Assembly: GCA_949294665.1 (NCBI GenBank)
Contig: CASFID010000048.1
Location: 1 to 64,000, forward strand
Source of the DNA: an uncultured Eubacteriales bacterium
GTDB lineage: Bacteria; Bacillota; Clostridia; Lachnospirales; Lachnospiraceae
Direction: 5' to 3'
Length of the DNA: 64,000 nt
In this document: in pieces, positions 26,082-34,366 of the stretch
Position numbering within the stretch: the stretch's first letter is position 1
Layout of the letters: every line of letters begins with the position of its first letter
Translations under genes and position numbers: made by a program
The notes under the pieces: generated by a model
Told to the model about the DNA's origin: nothing
Seen by the model: only the letters and a program-made list of their open reading frames with translations
The model's database searches: none

Positions 26082-26624
26082 ATGAAAGCAACAGGGATAG
26101 TAAGGAGGATTGACGATCTGGGGCGTGTCGTTATTCCGAAAGAGATAAGAAGGACGCTCCGCATCCGGGAAGGAGATCCTCTGGAAATATTCACGGACCG
26201 GGAAGGCGAGATCATATTGAAGAAGTATTCTCCGATAGGGGAGCTCGGCACACTGGCCAAGCTGTATGCAGAGAGTCTCTCACAGACGCTCGGGTGTACG
26301 GTGTGCATTACGGATACGGATCAGGTAGTGGCTGCATCAGGAAGCGGCAGAAAGGAACTTCAGGATCAGTTCATCGGGAGGGATCTGGACAGGCTTTTGA
26401 AAGACCGGGGACAGATCCTTGCGGGCAGCCAGGATCCTTCCTATATAAAAGTGATACCGGATATGAAAGAATTTCACGATGAAGCCATATGCCCGATCAT
26501 AAGCGAGGGTGACGTGATCGGCTCTGTAGTGCTCCTCAACAAAGATCAGAAGAAAAAGTTCGGAGAAGTAGAGAAAAGAGTGGCGGGAAGCGCCGCCGAT
26601 TTTCTTGGCAGACAGATGGGATAA
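26082..26624 (+). CDS. spoVT: SpoVT-like AbrB/GAF transition and sporulation regulator
   Basis: This 180-residue protein has an N-terminal AbrB swapped-hairpin DNA-binding domain (MKATGIVRRIDDLGRVVIPKEIRRTLRIREGDPLEIF, residues 1-37, quoted in part as landmarks GRVVIPKEIRR and GDPLEIF) and a C-terminal GAF-like domain (about 55-175), the same length and layout as SpoVT of Bacillus (178 residues). SpoVT adjusts sigma-G-dependent gene expression in the forespore and represses its own gene in Bacillus. Here a sigma-G-like promoter lies upstream and the ribosome binding site is inside an inverted repeat, both in line with that role. The start at 26082 follows GGAGG; a longer open frame reaches back through the repeat. 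Confidence 0.9.
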   Translation: MKATGIVRRIDDLGRVVIPKEIRRTLRIREGDPLEIFTDREGEIILKKYSPIGELGTLAKLYAESLSQTLGCTVCITDTDQVVAASGSGRKELQDQFIGRDLDRLLKDRGQILAGSQDPSYIKVIPDMKEFHDEAICPIISEGDVIGSVVLLNKDQKKKFGEVEKRVAGSAADFLGRQMG

Positions 26625-26651
26625 GACTGTCATAAATACCTCTGAGCAGGC

Positions 26652-26689
26652 ATATGATATATCAGTGGACAAAGACTGACATATCATGT
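26652..26689. repeat. Inverted repeat between spoVT and the TIGR04086 gene
   Basis: ATGATAT-a-TCAGT (26654-26666) pairs with ACTGA-c-ATATCAT (26675-26687), 12 pairs with one mismatch and an 8-base loop. No T run follows. It may be an mRNA hairpin after spoVT or an operator for the next gene. Confidence 0.5.
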
Positions 26690-26709
26690 ACAGAAACGGA
26701 GGATGACAG

Positions 26710-27096
26710 ATGGAGAAAAAGGCTGGCGGCGGACAGGATATCAGACAGAGAGCTGCGGATATGCTCAAGGCGCTTCTGTGCGCCTATATCATAACGGGAA
26801 TACTGCTCCTTATCCTGACACTTCTGCTCTATAAAGCAGGACTGAGCGAGGGGAATGTCAATGCGGGTATTATCCTTATCTATGTGATCTCGACATTTTC
26901 GGGAGGGTTTGTGATGGGGAAACTCGCAGGACGCAGAAAGTTTCTGTGGGGACTTCTCACAGGAGTGGCATATTTTCTCCTGCTGCTGCTCATATCAGTG
27001 GGAATCTATCACTCCCTGCAGTCGGATGCGGCCAATCTCGCTACTACTTTCTTTCTCTGTGCCGGCGGCGGAATGCTGGGCGGTATGATATCGTAA
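26710..27096 (+). CDS. TIGR04086 family membrane protein
   Basis: This 128-residue protein has four hydrophobic segments at roughly residues 20-42, 50-70, 77-98 and 105-127, rich in Gly, and a short charged N-terminus. Its size, four-helix layout and place directly before the SCIFF precursor match the Clostridia family TIGR04086, whose function is not known. A GGAGGATGACAG site precedes the ATG. It is separated from scfA by 78 bases containing a separate promoter, so it may be expressed apart from it. A role in transport or membrane handling of the modified peptide is a guess from neighbourhood only. Confidence 0.8.
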   Translation: MEKKAGGGQDIRQRAADMLKALLCAYIITGILLLILTLLLYKAGLSEGNVNAGIILIYVISTFSGGFVMGKLAGRRKFLWGLLTGVAYFLLLLLISVGIYHSLQSDAANLATTFFLCAGGGMLGGMIS

Positions 27097-27104
27097 AAAA
27101 ATAC

Positions 27105-27133
27105 TTTAAAATCCTCTGCGCCTGTGCTATAAT
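27105..27133 (+). promoter_or_regulatory. Promoter of scfA
   Basis: TTTAAA (27105-27110) and an extended -10 TGCTATAAT (TATAAT at 27128-27133) are 17 bases apart, giving a leader of about 35 bases before the strong TAGGAGG site of scfA. Confidence 0.7.
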
Positions 27134-27174
27134 GTTACGAGCATAAGTTAGGTGGAAAGGTAGGAGGATACAAC

Positions 27175-27318
27175 ATGAAACACATTAAAACGTTAAATAC
27201 ACAGACATTGAATCATACAGTGAAAAAGGGCGGATGCGGAGAGTGCCAGACATCATGTCAGTCAGCCTGCAAGACGTCCTGTACAGTAGGGAATCAGACC
27301 TGCGAGAACAGAAAATAA
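27175..27318 (+). CDS. scfA: SCIFF family ranthipeptide precursor
   Basis: This 47-residue peptide is the SCIFF (six cysteines in forty-five residues) precursor conserved across Clostridia. The leader MKHIKTLNTQTLNHTVKKGG is followed by a core with cysteines at 21, 24, 28, 32, 36 and 43, with Thr or Ser at the acceptor spots between them. The radical-SAM enzyme ScfB links a cysteine to an alpha or gamma carbon of an acceptor residue to form a thioether. A strong TAGGAGGATACAAC site and its own promoter suggest much higher expression than the maturase. Related ranthipeptides have been linked to quorum sensing and population control, but the role here is not known. Confidence 0.95.
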   Translation: MKHIKTLNTQTLNHTVKKGGCGECQTSCQSACKTSCTVGNQTCENRK

Positions 27319-27453
27319 GCGTTGGCAGCATGACAACAAGAGAACACGGGGGAAAGGCAGCGGTTTAAAGCCGCTGCCTTATGCATGTCCGCCGTCACGC
27401 ATGGCGGAGCGTATGACACCGTGTCATAAGAAAGAGGAAAGCGAGGTACTCTT
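27319..27453 (+). promoter_or_regulatory. scfA-scfB intergenic structures: two hairpins and an operator-like palindrome
   Basis: Three inverted repeats follow one another. AAGGCAGCGG (27354-27363) pairs with CCGCTGCCTT (27371-27380), but no T run follows, so it could protect or process the scfA end or attenuate scfB. TCCGCC (27388-27393) pairs with GGCGGA (27403-27408). TATGACACCGTGTCATA (27412-27428) is a perfect dyad with a single central base, too tight for a hairpin loop, so more like a protein binding site. It ends 25 bases before the scfB start. Confidence 0.6.
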
Positions 27454-28854
27454 GTGATACATCAGTATCAGAATAACGGATATAATATCGTCCTTGATGT
27501 GAACAGCGGTGCAGTCCATGTGGTGGATCAGGCGGCATATGATGTGATCGGTGTGCTTGAGAGGCAGAATGATGCCCATACGCCGGAGACGCTCAGGGCG
27601 CCGGAGACGGCGGAACTCCTGAGAACGGAACTGGAGGGCAGATACAGCCGGGAGGACATTGAGGACATCCTGGATGCGGTCATTGCCCTGACAGAAGAGG
27701 GACGGTTGTTCACACAGGATGTCTATGAGGACTATATAGACGAGGTAAAGCAGAGAAAGACGGTCGTAAAGGCGCTGTGCCTTCATATCGCCCACGACTG
27801 CAATCTTGCATGCAGATACTGCTTTGCAGAAGAAGGAGAATACCATGGAAGACGTGCGCTCATGTCCTATGAGGTGGGGAAGAAAGCCCTGGATTTCCTG
27901 ATCGCACATTCGGGAAATCGCAGAAATCTGGAGGTGGATTTCTTCGGCGGCGAACCGCTGATGAACTGGCAGGTCGTAAAGGATCTGGTGGCCTACGGAA
28001 GAGAACAGGAGAAGATCCACGGGAAACATTTCCGTTTCACTCTGACAACGAATGGCGTGCTTCTGAACGATGAGATACAGGAGTTCGTGAACCGGGAGAT
28101 GGACAATGTGGTCCTGAGTCTGGACGGACGAAAAGAAGTCAACGACAGGATGCGCCCGTTCCGAAATGGGAAAGGGAGTTATGACCTTATCGTTCCCAAG
28201 TTTCAGAAGCTGGCGAAGAGCAGAGGACAGCAGAAATATTACATACGCGGCACATTTACGAGAAATAATCTGGATTTTTCCAACGATGTGCTCCATTTTG
28301 CCGAGCTTGGATTCGAGCAGATATCGATCGAGCCGGTGGTAGGCGAGGATACGGATCCGTATGCCATCCGAAAGGAAGACCTTCCGGCAATATTCAAGGA
28401 GTATGACAGGCTGGCAAAGATTATGGCAGACCGGGCGAGAGAGGGGAAGGGATTCAATTTCTTTCACTTTATGATCGATCTGGAGGGTGGTCCATGTGTA
28501 TCCAAGCGTCTTTCCGGATGCGGATCCGGGACGGAATATCTGGCTGTGACGCCCTGGGGAGATCTGTATCCATGCCATCAGTTCGTAGGACAGGAGGAGT
28601 TCCTGATGGGCAATGTGGATGAGGGGATCACAAGACATGAGATCGCGGATGAGTTCCGGGGATGCAGTGTCTACTCGAAGGAAAGCTGCAGAACATGTTT
28701 TGCCAGATTCTACTGCAGCGGCGGTTGTATGGCGAATTCTTATAAATTCCATCATACGATCAACGACACTTATGAAGTGAGCTGTGAGATGGAGCGCAAG
28801 AGGGTGGAATGCGCGATCATGATAAAGGCTGCGCAGGCTGACAGCGGGGCGTGA
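27454..28854 (+). CDS. scfB: SCIFF peptide maturase, radical SAM/SPASM enzyme
   Basis: This 466-residue enzyme installs thioether links in the SCIFF peptide. An N-terminal peptide-binding (RRE-like) region spans about residues 1-95. The radical-SAM cluster motif is Cys116-x3-Cys120-x2-Cys123 in HDCNLACRYCF, followed by the FFGGEPL SAM-binding stretch. The C-terminal SPASM domain carries many cysteines (CVSKRLSGCGSG, YPCHQF, CSVYSKESCRTCFARFYCSGGC, CEME) for two auxiliary iron-sulfur clusters. It starts with GTG at 27454, with GCGAGG at proper distance. It lies between scfA and secDF, as in many Clostridia. Confidence 0.95.
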   Translation: MIHQYQNNGYNIVLDVNSGAVHVVDQAAYDVIGVLERQNDAHTPETLRAPETAELLRTELEGRYSREDIEDILDAVIALTEEGRLFTQDVYEDYIDEVKQRKTVVKALCLHIAHDCNLACRYCFAEEGEYHGRRALMSYEVGKKALDFLIAHSGNRRNLEVDFFGGEPLMNWQVVKDLVAYGREQEKIHGKHFRFTLTTNGVLLNDEIQEFVNREMDNVVLSLDGRKEVNDRMRPFRNGKGSYDLIVPKFQKLAKSRGQQKYYIRGTFTRNNLDFSNDVLHFAELGFEQISIEPVVGEDTDPYAIRKEDLPAIFKEYDRLAKIMADRAREGKGFNFFHFMIDLEGGPCVSKRLSGCGSGTEYLAVTPWGDLYPCHQFVGQEEFLMGNVDEGITRHEIADEFRGCSVYSKESCRTCFARFYCSGGCMANSYKFHHTINDTYEVSCEMERKRVECAIMIKAAQADSGA

Positions 28855-28909
28855 AGACAGGACGGGAAAGACAGTCAGAGAAGAAATGCAGAAGAAAGGA
28901 TAAAAAGTC

Positions 28910-31153
28910 ATGAAGAAGAGCAGAGGAATAATAAGCCTTATTGTAGTTGCTGCAGTTATGGTCTTCCTTGGTGTGACCACGATCCACGGATTGAACTCCA
29001 AGGGAATGGGCGCTGCCAGAAACATCAATCTCGGTCTTGATCTGGAGGGCGGAGTCAGTATCACCTATGAGGCCGCCGGGGAAACACCTTCACAGGAGGA
29101 CATGAATGACACGGTATACAAGCTCCAGAGACGTGTCGAGGAGTACAGTACAGAAGCTCAGGCTTATCAGGTAGGCGATAACAGGATCAGCATCGAGATA
29201 CCGGGCGTACAGGATGCCAACCAGATACTGGAGGAACTTGGACAGCCGGGTTCTCTGTATTTCATCAAACATCTGGACAGCGAAGGAAATGAGAATTATA
29301 CCATAAATGCAGAAGGAACAGGATATGAGCTTACAAAGAGCATCGAGGAACTGCAGGAAGACGGCTCTATCGTACTGACAGGGACGGAAGTTGAGAGCGC
29401 CACGGCCGGAGCTATGTCAAGCAATACGACGGGAGCGACGGAATATGGAGTGGAACTGACGCTCAACGACGAGGGAACCGCAGCCTTTGCAAAGGCGACA
29501 GAGGAAGCATACAATAACGGGCGGGACTCGATTGCGATCTACTATGACGGGGAACTTATCAGTGTGCCAAACGTGGAGGCCGTGATAGAGAACGGGAAGG
29601 CATCCATCAGTGGAAATATGTCTTATGAAGAGGCGGACAATATCGCCTCCACGATCCGCATCGGCGGACTCAATATAGAACTGAAGGAGATCAGTTCGGA
29701 AGTAGTAGGCGCTCAGCTTGGACAGGAAGCAGTCAGTACAAGTGTAATGGCGGGGGCAATCGGTCTGGTCATCGTATGTCTTTTCATGTGCTTTGTCTAT
29801 CTGCTCCCGGGATTCGCGTCGAGCCTTGCGCTCTTTATCTATACAGGACTGGTCCTTCTTCTGCTGAATGCCTTTGACATTACGCTTACCCTTCCGGGTA
29901 TCGCCGGCATCATCCTTGGGATCGGTATGGCAGTGGATGCGAACGTCATCATATTTGCCCGTGTGAAAGAGGAGATGACAGAAGGCGCGTCTGTGCATGC
30001 CGCGCTGAAAGCCGGATTTCATAAAGCGATGTCGGCTATCATCGACGGCAATGTCACAACGCTGATCGCGGCTGCCGTCCTGTGGCTGAGAGGAAGCGGC
30101 ACGATCAGAGGATTCGCGCAGACGCTTGCGCTGGGTATCGTTGTGTCCATGTTTACTGCATTGTTTGTTACAAGACTGATCATTTATTCTTTCTATGCAA
30201 TAGGAATAAGAAATGAGAAGCTCTATGCAAAGAAACTTAAGAAACGCAGATCGATCGATTTCCTCGGGAAGCGGAAAGTATTTTTTGCCGTATCCATTGC
30301 GTTGTGCCTGAGCGGGTTCATCGGTATGGGAGTAAATTATGCCCGTGGGATCGGCGCTATGAATTACAGTCTTGATTTTGTGGGTGGTACTTCCACAAGC
30401 GTGACCTTTGGTCAGGAATATACGCTGGATGAGATCGACAGAGAGATGATTCCGGATCTTGAAGAGATCACGGGCGATCCGAATATCCAGGTGCAGACTG
30501 TGAAGGACAGTACTCAGGTCGTGTTTAAAACGCAGACACTTGATCTGTCCGAAAGAGAGGCGTTCGCCCAATATATGTCGGACAACTATGGGGTGACAGA
30601 TCAGAATATCGAGGTCCGCAATATCAGCGGTACAGTGAGCTCGGAGATGCGTACAGACGCTGTCATTGCAGTTGTGATGGCCACAGTCTGCATGCTGATC
30701 TACATCTGGTTCAGGTTTAAGGATATCCGGTTTGCGACCAGCGCGGTCATCGCCCTTGTACATGACGTGCTTGTGGTACTGGCATTCTATGTGATCGTCA
30801 GAATATCTGTCGGCAATACGTTCATCGCATGTATGCTGACGATCGTGGGATATTCTATTAACGCGACAATCGTTATTTTTGACCGTATTCGCGAGGAACT
30901 GAAAAGGAACAGGAAAGAGGACCTCAAGGAACTTGTCAACAGATGCATCACCCGGACGCTGACGAGGAGTATTTATACGAACCTCACTACGTTTATCATG
31001 GTGGTCGTGCTCTTCCTGCTGGGGGTAAGCTCCATTAAAGAGTTCGCAGCGCCTCTGATGGCAGGTATCGCATGCGGTACGTACACATCGATATGCATTA
31101 CGGGAGCTCTGTGGTATGTTATGAAAACGAAGAAACTGAGGAATGGAGTATGA
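28910..31153 (+). CDS. secDF: Fused protein translocase subunit SecD/SecF
   Basis: This 747-residue protein joins SecD and SecF in one chain with about 12 membrane helices. The SecD half has the N-terminal helix, the NLGLDLEGG signature near residue 42, the extracellular P1 region, and the GLGMAVDANVIIFAR-type motif (here GIGMAVDANVIIFAR). The SecF half starts near 450 with the YSLDFVGGTSTSV signature and has GYSINATIVIFDR in its membrane part. SecDF uses the ion gradient to pull proteins out of SecYEG. The length matches Bacillus SecDF. It follows scfB and overlaps the next start codon (ATGA), so the two are translationally coupled. Confidence 0.96.
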   Translation: MKKSRGIISLIVVAAVMVFLGVTTIHGLNSKGMGAARNINLGLDLEGGVSITYEAAGETPSQEDMNDTVYKLQRRVEEYSTEAQAYQVGDNRISIEIPGVQDANQILEELGQPGSLYFIKHLDSEGNENYTINAEGTGYELTKSIEELQEDGSIVLTGTEVESATAGAMSSNTTGATEYGVELTLNDEGTAAFAKATEEAYNNGRDSIAIYYDGELISVPNVEAVIENGKASISGNMSYEEADNIASTIRIGGLNIELKEISSEVVGAQLGQEAVSTSVMAGAIGLVIVCLFMCFVYLLPGFASSLALFIYTGLVLLLLNAFDITLTLPGIAGIILGIGMAVDANVIIFARVKEEMTEGASVHAALKAGFHKAMSAIIDGNVTTLIAAAVLWLRGSGTIRGFAQTLALGIVVSMFTALFVTRLIIYSFYAIGIRNEKLYAKKLKKRRSIDFLGKRKVFFAVSIALCLSGFIGMGVNYARGIGAMNYSLDFVGGTSTSVTFGQEYTLDEIDREMIPDLEEITGDPNIQVQTVKDSTQVVFKTQTLDLSEREAFAQYMSDNYGVTDQNIEVRNISGTVSSEMRTDAVIAVVMATVCMLIYIWFRFKDIRFATSAVIALVHDVLVVLAFYVIVRISVGNTFIACMLTIVGYSINATIVIFDRIREELKRNRKEDLKELVNRCITRTLTRSIYTNLTTFIMVVVLFLLGVSSIKEFAAPLMAGIACGTYTSICITGALWYVMKTKKLRNGV

Positions 31154-31632
31154 AAAAACAGTTTAGAAAAAGCATGTTCGGCGGATTCAGGAAAAAAGAT
31201 GTTGAAGAATATGTAAATGCGCTTGAGGAGGAACTGGAGAAACTGCGGGCTGAAAGAGACGAAGGGCTGGAACTGATGCGGCAGCAGAAACAGGACAGAG
31301 AAAGGATCAAAAAGGTCCTGTCAGATGCCGAGGAGCAGGCGGAGAAAATCGTCAGAAATGCAGAGAGGACCGCACAGGAAAAAACAAAATCTGCAAACCG
31401 GGAACTCAGGAATGAACTGAACAACAAAGTGATTGACTTTATGACGGTCAAATACAATCTGGCTGAATTCAGTCAGGAAATTGATGAACTCTGTGCACAG
31501 CTAAAAGGTGTTTCCGATTCTGTAAGGTCGGTCTCGGAAGAACTGACTGCAAAGGCGGACAGCCTTGCGGATGTACCGGAAGACAGGGAAAGTGACGCGG
31601 AAGAAGCCGCGGAAAAACTGCGGAATGAATGA
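31150..31632 (+). CDS. DivIVA/GpsB-like coiled-coil protein
   Basis: This 160-residue protein begins MKKQFRKSMFGGFRKKDVEEYV, with the GFRKKDVEEYV motif of DivIVA-family membrane-curvature and cell-division proteins, followed by a long charged coiled coil (about residues 20-110) and an acidic tail. It is shorter than classical DivIVA. The start at 31150 overlaps the secDF stop as ATGA, so it is coupled to secDF; longer open frames upstream lie inside secDF. It may organise division or septal proteins, possibly bringing the Sec machinery to the septum, but that is inference from position. Confidence 0.78.
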   Translation: MKKQFRKSMFGGFRKKDVEEYVNALEEELEKLRAERDEGLELMRQQKQDRERIKKVLSDAEEQAEKIVRNAERTAQEKTKSANRELRNELNNKVIDFMTVKYNLAEFSQEIDELCAQLKGVSDSVRSVSEELTAKADSLADVPEDRESDAEEAAEKLRNE

Positions 31633-31699
31633 AAGAACAGAATAAATTTCAAAATACAGAGAAAAATCACTGAATTAATCATAAAAATGCAAGAAAACA

Positions 31700-31728
31700 T
31701 TGACGTGCCGTCATAAATCAGATACAAT
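31700..31728 (+). promoter_or_regulatory. Promoter of the aspartate aminotransferase gene
   Basis: TTGACG (31700-31705) and TACAAT (31723-31728) are separated by 17 bases, a good sigma-A promoter about 40 bases before the start codon. Confidence 0.8.
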
Positions 31729-31775
31729 ATCATTCAGTGACAAAAAAATCAGAGAAAGAGTGGAGGAGTCCTGCA

Positions 31776-33062
31776 ATGACTGCGTACAAAGATTTAAGCA
31801 GAGAAGAGTTACTGGAACTAAAGAGTGGGCTGGAAGCCCGTTATGAAGAGGTAAAGGGGAAAGGCCTGAAGCTTGACATGTCCCGTGGAAAACCGTCTGC
31901 AGAGCAGCTCAATCTGTCCATGGGAATGATGGATGTTTTACATAGCGGCGTTGATCTGACATGCGCTGATGGTGTTGACTGCAGAAACTACGGCGGGCTT
32001 GACGGGATCAACGAGGCGAAAGAGCTTCTTGCCGATATGATGGAAGTGCCGAAGGACAATGTTATCATTTTCGGAAATTCCAGCCTGAATGTCATGTATG
32101 ATACCGTTGCGCGTGCCATGACGCACGGCGTGCTCGGGAGCACTCCGTGGTGCAGACTGGATAAGGTAAAGTTTTTATGTCCTGTGCCGGGATATGACAG
32201 ACATTTCCTCATTACTGAACATTTCGGTATCGAGATGATCAATATTCCGATGACGCCGACAGGCCCGGATATGGATCTGGTCGAAAAGTATGTAAACGAA
32301 GATCCTGCCGTCAAGGGGATCTGGTGTGTGCCGAAGTATTCCAATCCTCAGGGGATCACATACTCGGATGAAACGGTGTATCGTTTCGCTAATCTCAGAC
32401 CTGCAGCCGAAGACTTCCGTATTTACTGGGACAATGCATACTGTGTACATCATCTGTATGAAGATAAGCAGGACTACCTGATCGAGATTCTGTCCGAGTG
32501 TAAGAAAGCGGGAAATCCGGATATGGTATACAAGTTTTCCTCCACGTCCAAGATCAGTTTCCCGGGCTCGGGTATCGCAGCTCTGGCAGCCTCTAAAGCG
32601 AATCTGGATGAGATCCGCAGCATGATGACGATCCAGACGATCGGACATGATAAAGTAAATCAGCTCCGGCATGTGCGCTTCTTTAAGGATGTGCACGGCA
32701 TCGTAGAGCACATGAAGAAACACGCGGATATCATGCGCCCGAAATTTGAAGCGGTTATCGATGTCCTCGAAAGAGAACTGGGAGGTCTTGGGATCGGTTC
32801 CTGGATCAAACCTCTGGGAGGATATTTCATCTCTTTCGATGCGATGGACGGCTGTGCAAAGGCCATCGTGGCCAAGGCAAAAGAGGCGGGCCTTGTTATG
32901 ACAGGCGCAGGCGCCACATTCCCGTACGGCAACGATCCGCATGACAGTAACATCCGTATCGCGCCGTCCTACCCGACGCCTGAAGAACTTTCAGTAGCGG
33001 CAGATATCTTTGTGCTGAGCGTAAAGCTTGTCAGCATAGATAAACTGCTGGGGAACCTGTAG
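31776..33062 (+). CDS. Class I aminotransferase, type Ic aspartate aminotransferase-like
   Basis: This 428-residue PLP enzyme belongs to the branch PF12897 typified by the Corynebacterium aspartate aminotransferase of subgroup Ic. It starts with SREELLELKSGLEARYEEVKGKGLKLDMSRGKP (landmarks SREELLELK and LDMSRGKPS). It has the PVPGYDRH and IPMTPTGPDMD region, KYSNPQGITYS, DNAYCVHHL for cofactor binding, and FSSTSKISFPGSG with the PLP-binding lysine. The start at 31776 follows GTGGAGGAG; the frame opens 39 bases earlier without a site. It has its own promoter. It should move amino groups between aspartate or another amino acid and 2-oxoglutarate. Confidence 0.9.
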   Translation: MTAYKDLSREELLELKSGLEARYEEVKGKGLKLDMSRGKPSAEQLNLSMGMMDVLHSGVDLTCADGVDCRNYGGLDGINEAKELLADMMEVPKDNVIIFGNSSLNVMYDTVARAMTHGVLGSTPWCRLDKVKFLCPVPGYDRHFLITEHFGIEMINIPMTPTGPDMDLVEKYVNEDPAVKGIWCVPKYSNPQGITYSDETVYRFANLRPAAEDFRIYWDNAYCVHHLYEDKQDYLIEILSECKKAGNPDMVYKFSSTSKISFPGSGIAALAASKANLDEIRSMMTIQTIGHDKVNQLRHVRFFKDVHGIVEHMKKHADIMRPKFEAVIDVLERELGGLGIGSWIKPLGGYFISFDAMDGCAKAIVAKAKEAGLVMTGAGATFPYGNDPHDSNIRIAPSYPTPEELSVAADIFVLSVKLVSIDKLLGNL

Positions 33063-33070
33063 AAGATAGC

Positions 33071-34078
33071 TTACCAGATATTTAACATGTGCTGCATGGC
33101 GAGACTCACTGCAGAGATCCCAAGCCAGCAGCAGAAACCTGTAAAGATCGGCTTTCCGCCGGTCTTTATCAGTTTAATTATGTTTGTATTCAGTCCGATA
33201 GCGGCCATGGCCATTACGATGAGGAATTTACTCAATTCCCGGAGCGGCCCGGTTACAACATCGGGAAGCTGGAACACGGTTGTTATGACGGATGCCAGCA
33301 GGAAAAAAAGAACAAAATACGGAAAGGACCGTTTCAGGCTGAAGGAAGAACTTTCGGATCTGTCTGCCTTTCTTCCCCGCCAGATGGCAAGGGCCAGTGT
33401 GATCGGAATGATCGCCAGCGTCCTTGTCATTTTTACTATTGCGGCAGATTCCAGCGTATTGCTGCCGTGGATGCCGTCCCAGGCGGTCGCCGCAGCAGTG
33501 ACGGAGGAGGTGTCATTGATGGCGGTACCGGCAAAAAGTCCGAATCCTTCATTGCTCAGCCCCAGCAGCGCTCCGAGAGTAGGGAAAATAATCGCTGCGA
33601 GGACATTGAACAGGAAAATGACGGAGATGGACTGAGCCACCTCCTCGTCGGAGGCATGAATGACCGGTGCGGTCGCTGCGATGGCGCTGCCTCCGCAGAT
33701 GGAGGAACCTACGCCTACGAGGATTGCGTTGTTGGCTTTGAGTTTCAGCGCTTTATATAAGAGAAAGGCGATGACAAGAGAGACCGTTATCGTGGAAAGG
33801 ATAACAGGCAGGGATTGTTTCCCCTTCGCGAGTATTTCAGTCAGATTCATGCCAAAGCCGAGAAACACGACGGCTGCCTGAAGGATCTTCTTTGAAGTAT
33901 AATTGATCCCGGCTGTAAACGGTTCTTTATCGGTGAGGACAAGAGTGACGGCCATACCGATCAAGATGGCGAAGACCGGACCTCCTGCTACAGGTATGGC
34001 CTGCCCCAGAAACCAGGACGGTACTGCGATAGCAAGGCAAAGGAACAGCCCTGCCATATGTTTTTTCAGAAAGTTCAT
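33071..34078 (-). CDS. YeiH family putative sulfate exporter
   Basis: This 335-residue membrane protein matches the PF03601 (YeiH) family, with about ten helices and the conserved [19 protein letters not shown] and [18 protein letters not shown] stretches. The family is annotated as putative sulfate or small anion exporters, with little direct proof. The start at 34078 follows AAAAGGAGAGC; a longer frame exists upstream without a site. It converges with the aminotransferase gene, with a gap of only eight bases, and is divergent from a LysR regulator, the arrangement common for yeiH-like genes. Confidence 0.87.
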   Translation of the reverse strand: MNFLKKHMAGLFLCLAIAVPSWFLGQAIPVAGGPVFAILIGMAVTLVLTDKEPFTAGINYTSKKILQAAVVFLGFGMNLTEILAKGKQSLPVILSTITVSLVIAFLLYKALKLKANNAILVGVGSSICGGSAIAATAPVIHASDEEVAQSISVIFLFNVLAAIIFPTLGALLGLSNEGFGLFAGTAINDTSSVTAAATAWDGIHGSNTLESAAIVKMTRTLAIIPITLALAIWRGRKADRSESSSFSLKRSFPYFVLFFLLASVITTVFQLPDVVTGPLRELSKFLIVMAMAAIGLNTNIIKLIKTGGKPIFTGFCCWLGISAVSLAMQHMLNIW

Positions 34079-34203
34079 TGTACAGCTCTCCTTTTCTTTT
34101 TTCCATATTTTATCAAATGTATATCGCCGGATATGGTCCGGACATCTGCCCAAATTTCCAGTATCTGGCGTTCTTTCAAATAATATCATAAAAAAATCAT
34201 AAA

Positions 34204-34247
34204 ATAAAATTATTAATATTTATTTTATCATAATAATATGTTATAGT
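34204..34247 (+). promoter_or_regulatory. LysR-type operator and -10 box in the yeiH-lysR divergent region
   Basis: ATAAAAT (34204-34210) and ATTTTAT (34222-34228) are an exact dyad with 11 bases between, a textbook T-N11-A LysR box. A TATAGT (34242-34247) follows, reading toward lysR. The region is very AT-rich, so chance symmetry is possible. Confidence 0.5.
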
Positions 34248-34276
34248 AATGACAGGGAGTAGTTATGTATAGATTA

Positions 34277-34320
34277 GGGCGGAGTTTCTTTTGAAGGTCT
34301 CCGCCCGGGTTTCTTTCTTT
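34277..34320 (+). terminator. Terminator-like hairpin in the lysR leader
   Basis: GGGCGGAG (34277-34284) pairs exactly with CTCCGCCC (34299-34306), followed by a T-rich stretch to 34320. It lies between the putative lysR promoter and the lysR start, so it could attenuate lysR rather than end a gene. Confidence 0.6.
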
Positions 34321-34366
34321 GGAATGCCGGATTGTCCATTCCGTCAAAGATAAGGGGAGTGAGCGA

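Noticed and set aside
27424-29064. A 546-codon open frame on the minus strand opposite scfB
   Set aside because: It lies wholly antisense to scfB and the start of secDF, has no domain, and is explained by third-position GC bias of the real genes.
29417-30763. A 448-codon minus-strand frame opposite secDF
   Set aside because: Antisense shadow of secDF; its composition (rich in His, Arg, Asp, Cys) is not protein-like.
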